From Pseudoalteromonas sp. A601 (GTDB lineage: Bacteria > Pseudomonadota > Gammaproteobacteria > Enterobacterales > Alteromonadaceae): a stretch of 64,000 nucleotides of DNA. The translations under genes and the position numbers were made by a program. The first letter of the stretch is position 1. Each line of letters begins with the position of its first letter. Of this stretch, positions 63,746-64,000 are shown in pieces. Location: NCBI RefSeq assembly GCF_002165575.1, contig NZ_MXQF01000001.1, positions 186,001 to 250,000 of the forward strand. The letters are read 5' to 3'. Below the pieces are notes generated by a model. It was given only the letters and a program-made list of their open reading frames with translations, was not told where the DNA came from and did no database searches.

Positions 63746-64000
63746 CTAGGGTGAACAACCAACTAAAGTACACATCAATTCAACCATTTTTAACCACTGA
63801 AATTCAAACTGAGTGACAAAGTTTCCTAATGTTGCCCAAATGATGACAAGACCAGCGACAAGGGTAAATGGAAATCCTATAGAGAAAATATTTAACTGCG
63901 GCGCAGCACGAGTCATTACTCCAAACGACATATTAATGACCAGCATTGCGGTTAACGGTGCTAAAGATAACACCAATGCAGTAGTAAACATCCAACCGCC
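63746..64000 (-). CDS. fliR: Flagellar export protein FliR (partial, C-terminal end)
   Basis: Only the last about 84 residues are in the window; the gene starts beyond base 64000. The visible part ends the FliR membrane domain (LAPLTAMLVINMSFGVMTRAAPQ, covering 'RAAPQLNIFSIGFP', the FliR signature), followed by two hydrophobic segments. It is immediately upstream of flhB, the standard fliR-flhB order. Confidence 0.93.
   Translation of the reverse strand, partial: GGWMFTTALVLSLAPLTAMLVINMSFGVMTRAAPQLNIFSIGFPFTLVAGLVIIWATLGNFVTQFEFQWLKMVELMCTLVGCSP

Overview
The window looks like chromosomal core DNA from a marine gammaproteobacterium of the Pseudoalteromonas / Alteromonadales type. The evidence is the A+T-rich composition, the E. 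coli-like clusters (rlmE-ftsH-folP-glmM, smpB/ratA-ratB/bamE), the Na+-linked transporters, and a Pseudomonas/Vibrio-type polar-flagellum and chemotaxis block running into a complete cytochrome c maturation operon. No rRNA, tRNA, IS element, prophage, CRISPR array or clear genomic island was seen. The genus is an inference.

Layout. (1) 1-4410: glmM (cut by the window edge), folP, ftsH and rlmE on the minus strand, with yhbY divergent. (2) 4502-7063: an exported histidine phosphatase, a serine beta-lactamase-like hydrolase and an unknown lipoprotein. (3) 7159-19308: two paralogous four-gene cassettes that face each other tail to tail. Each encodes a MipA/OmpV outer-membrane protein, a small exported DUF3019 protein, an OmpR-family (RstA-like) response regulator and a histidine kinase, in that order. 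Between them lie an SNF-family Na+ symporter, an ElaA-type acetyltransferase, a Spo0M-like protein, a Kef-type antiporter and two small proteins. (4) 19415-21960: ilvY and ilvC, divergent. (5) 22180-25852: a chemoreceptor, a transglutaminase-like/TPR lipoprotein and a GIY-YIG protein. (6) 25972-27779: bamE, ratB, ratA, smpB. (7) 27964-37415: a large TonB-dependent receptor, a 2-Cys peroxiredoxin, fadR, dsbB, a small membrane protein, an exported helix-hairpin-helix protein, SOS-regulated yebG, putP and an EAL-HDOD protein. (8) 37492-45234: mlaA and the ccm operon (ccmABCDEFGHI, read leftward). (9) 45338-64000: a FliK-like protein and a free-standing FlhB C-terminal-like protein on the plus strand, then on the minus strand (in transcription order) fliR (partial), flhB, flhA, flhF, flhG, fliA, cheY, cheZ, cheA, cheB, motC, motD, parC, parP, cheW and a DUF2802 gene.

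How the genes work together. In region 9, FlhF/FlhG set flagellar position and number, FliR/FlhB/FlhA belong to the export gate, and FliA controls late genes. CheA/B/W/Y/Z signal to the motor, ParC/ParP place chemotaxis arrays at the pole, and MotC/MotD are a stator pair. CheA carries three copies of an acidic 'DEFxxLLDELHG' motif in its linker, which may be the ParP-linked localisation segment. The most interesting less-described item is the duplicated MipA-DUF3019-RstA/B-like cassette. Both copies keep the same gene order and tight coupling, the same four-cysteine pattern in DUF3019, and a 10-bp-period TACA/CACA repeat upstream of the first gene. This suggests a self-contained envelope-sensing module present in two diverged versions.
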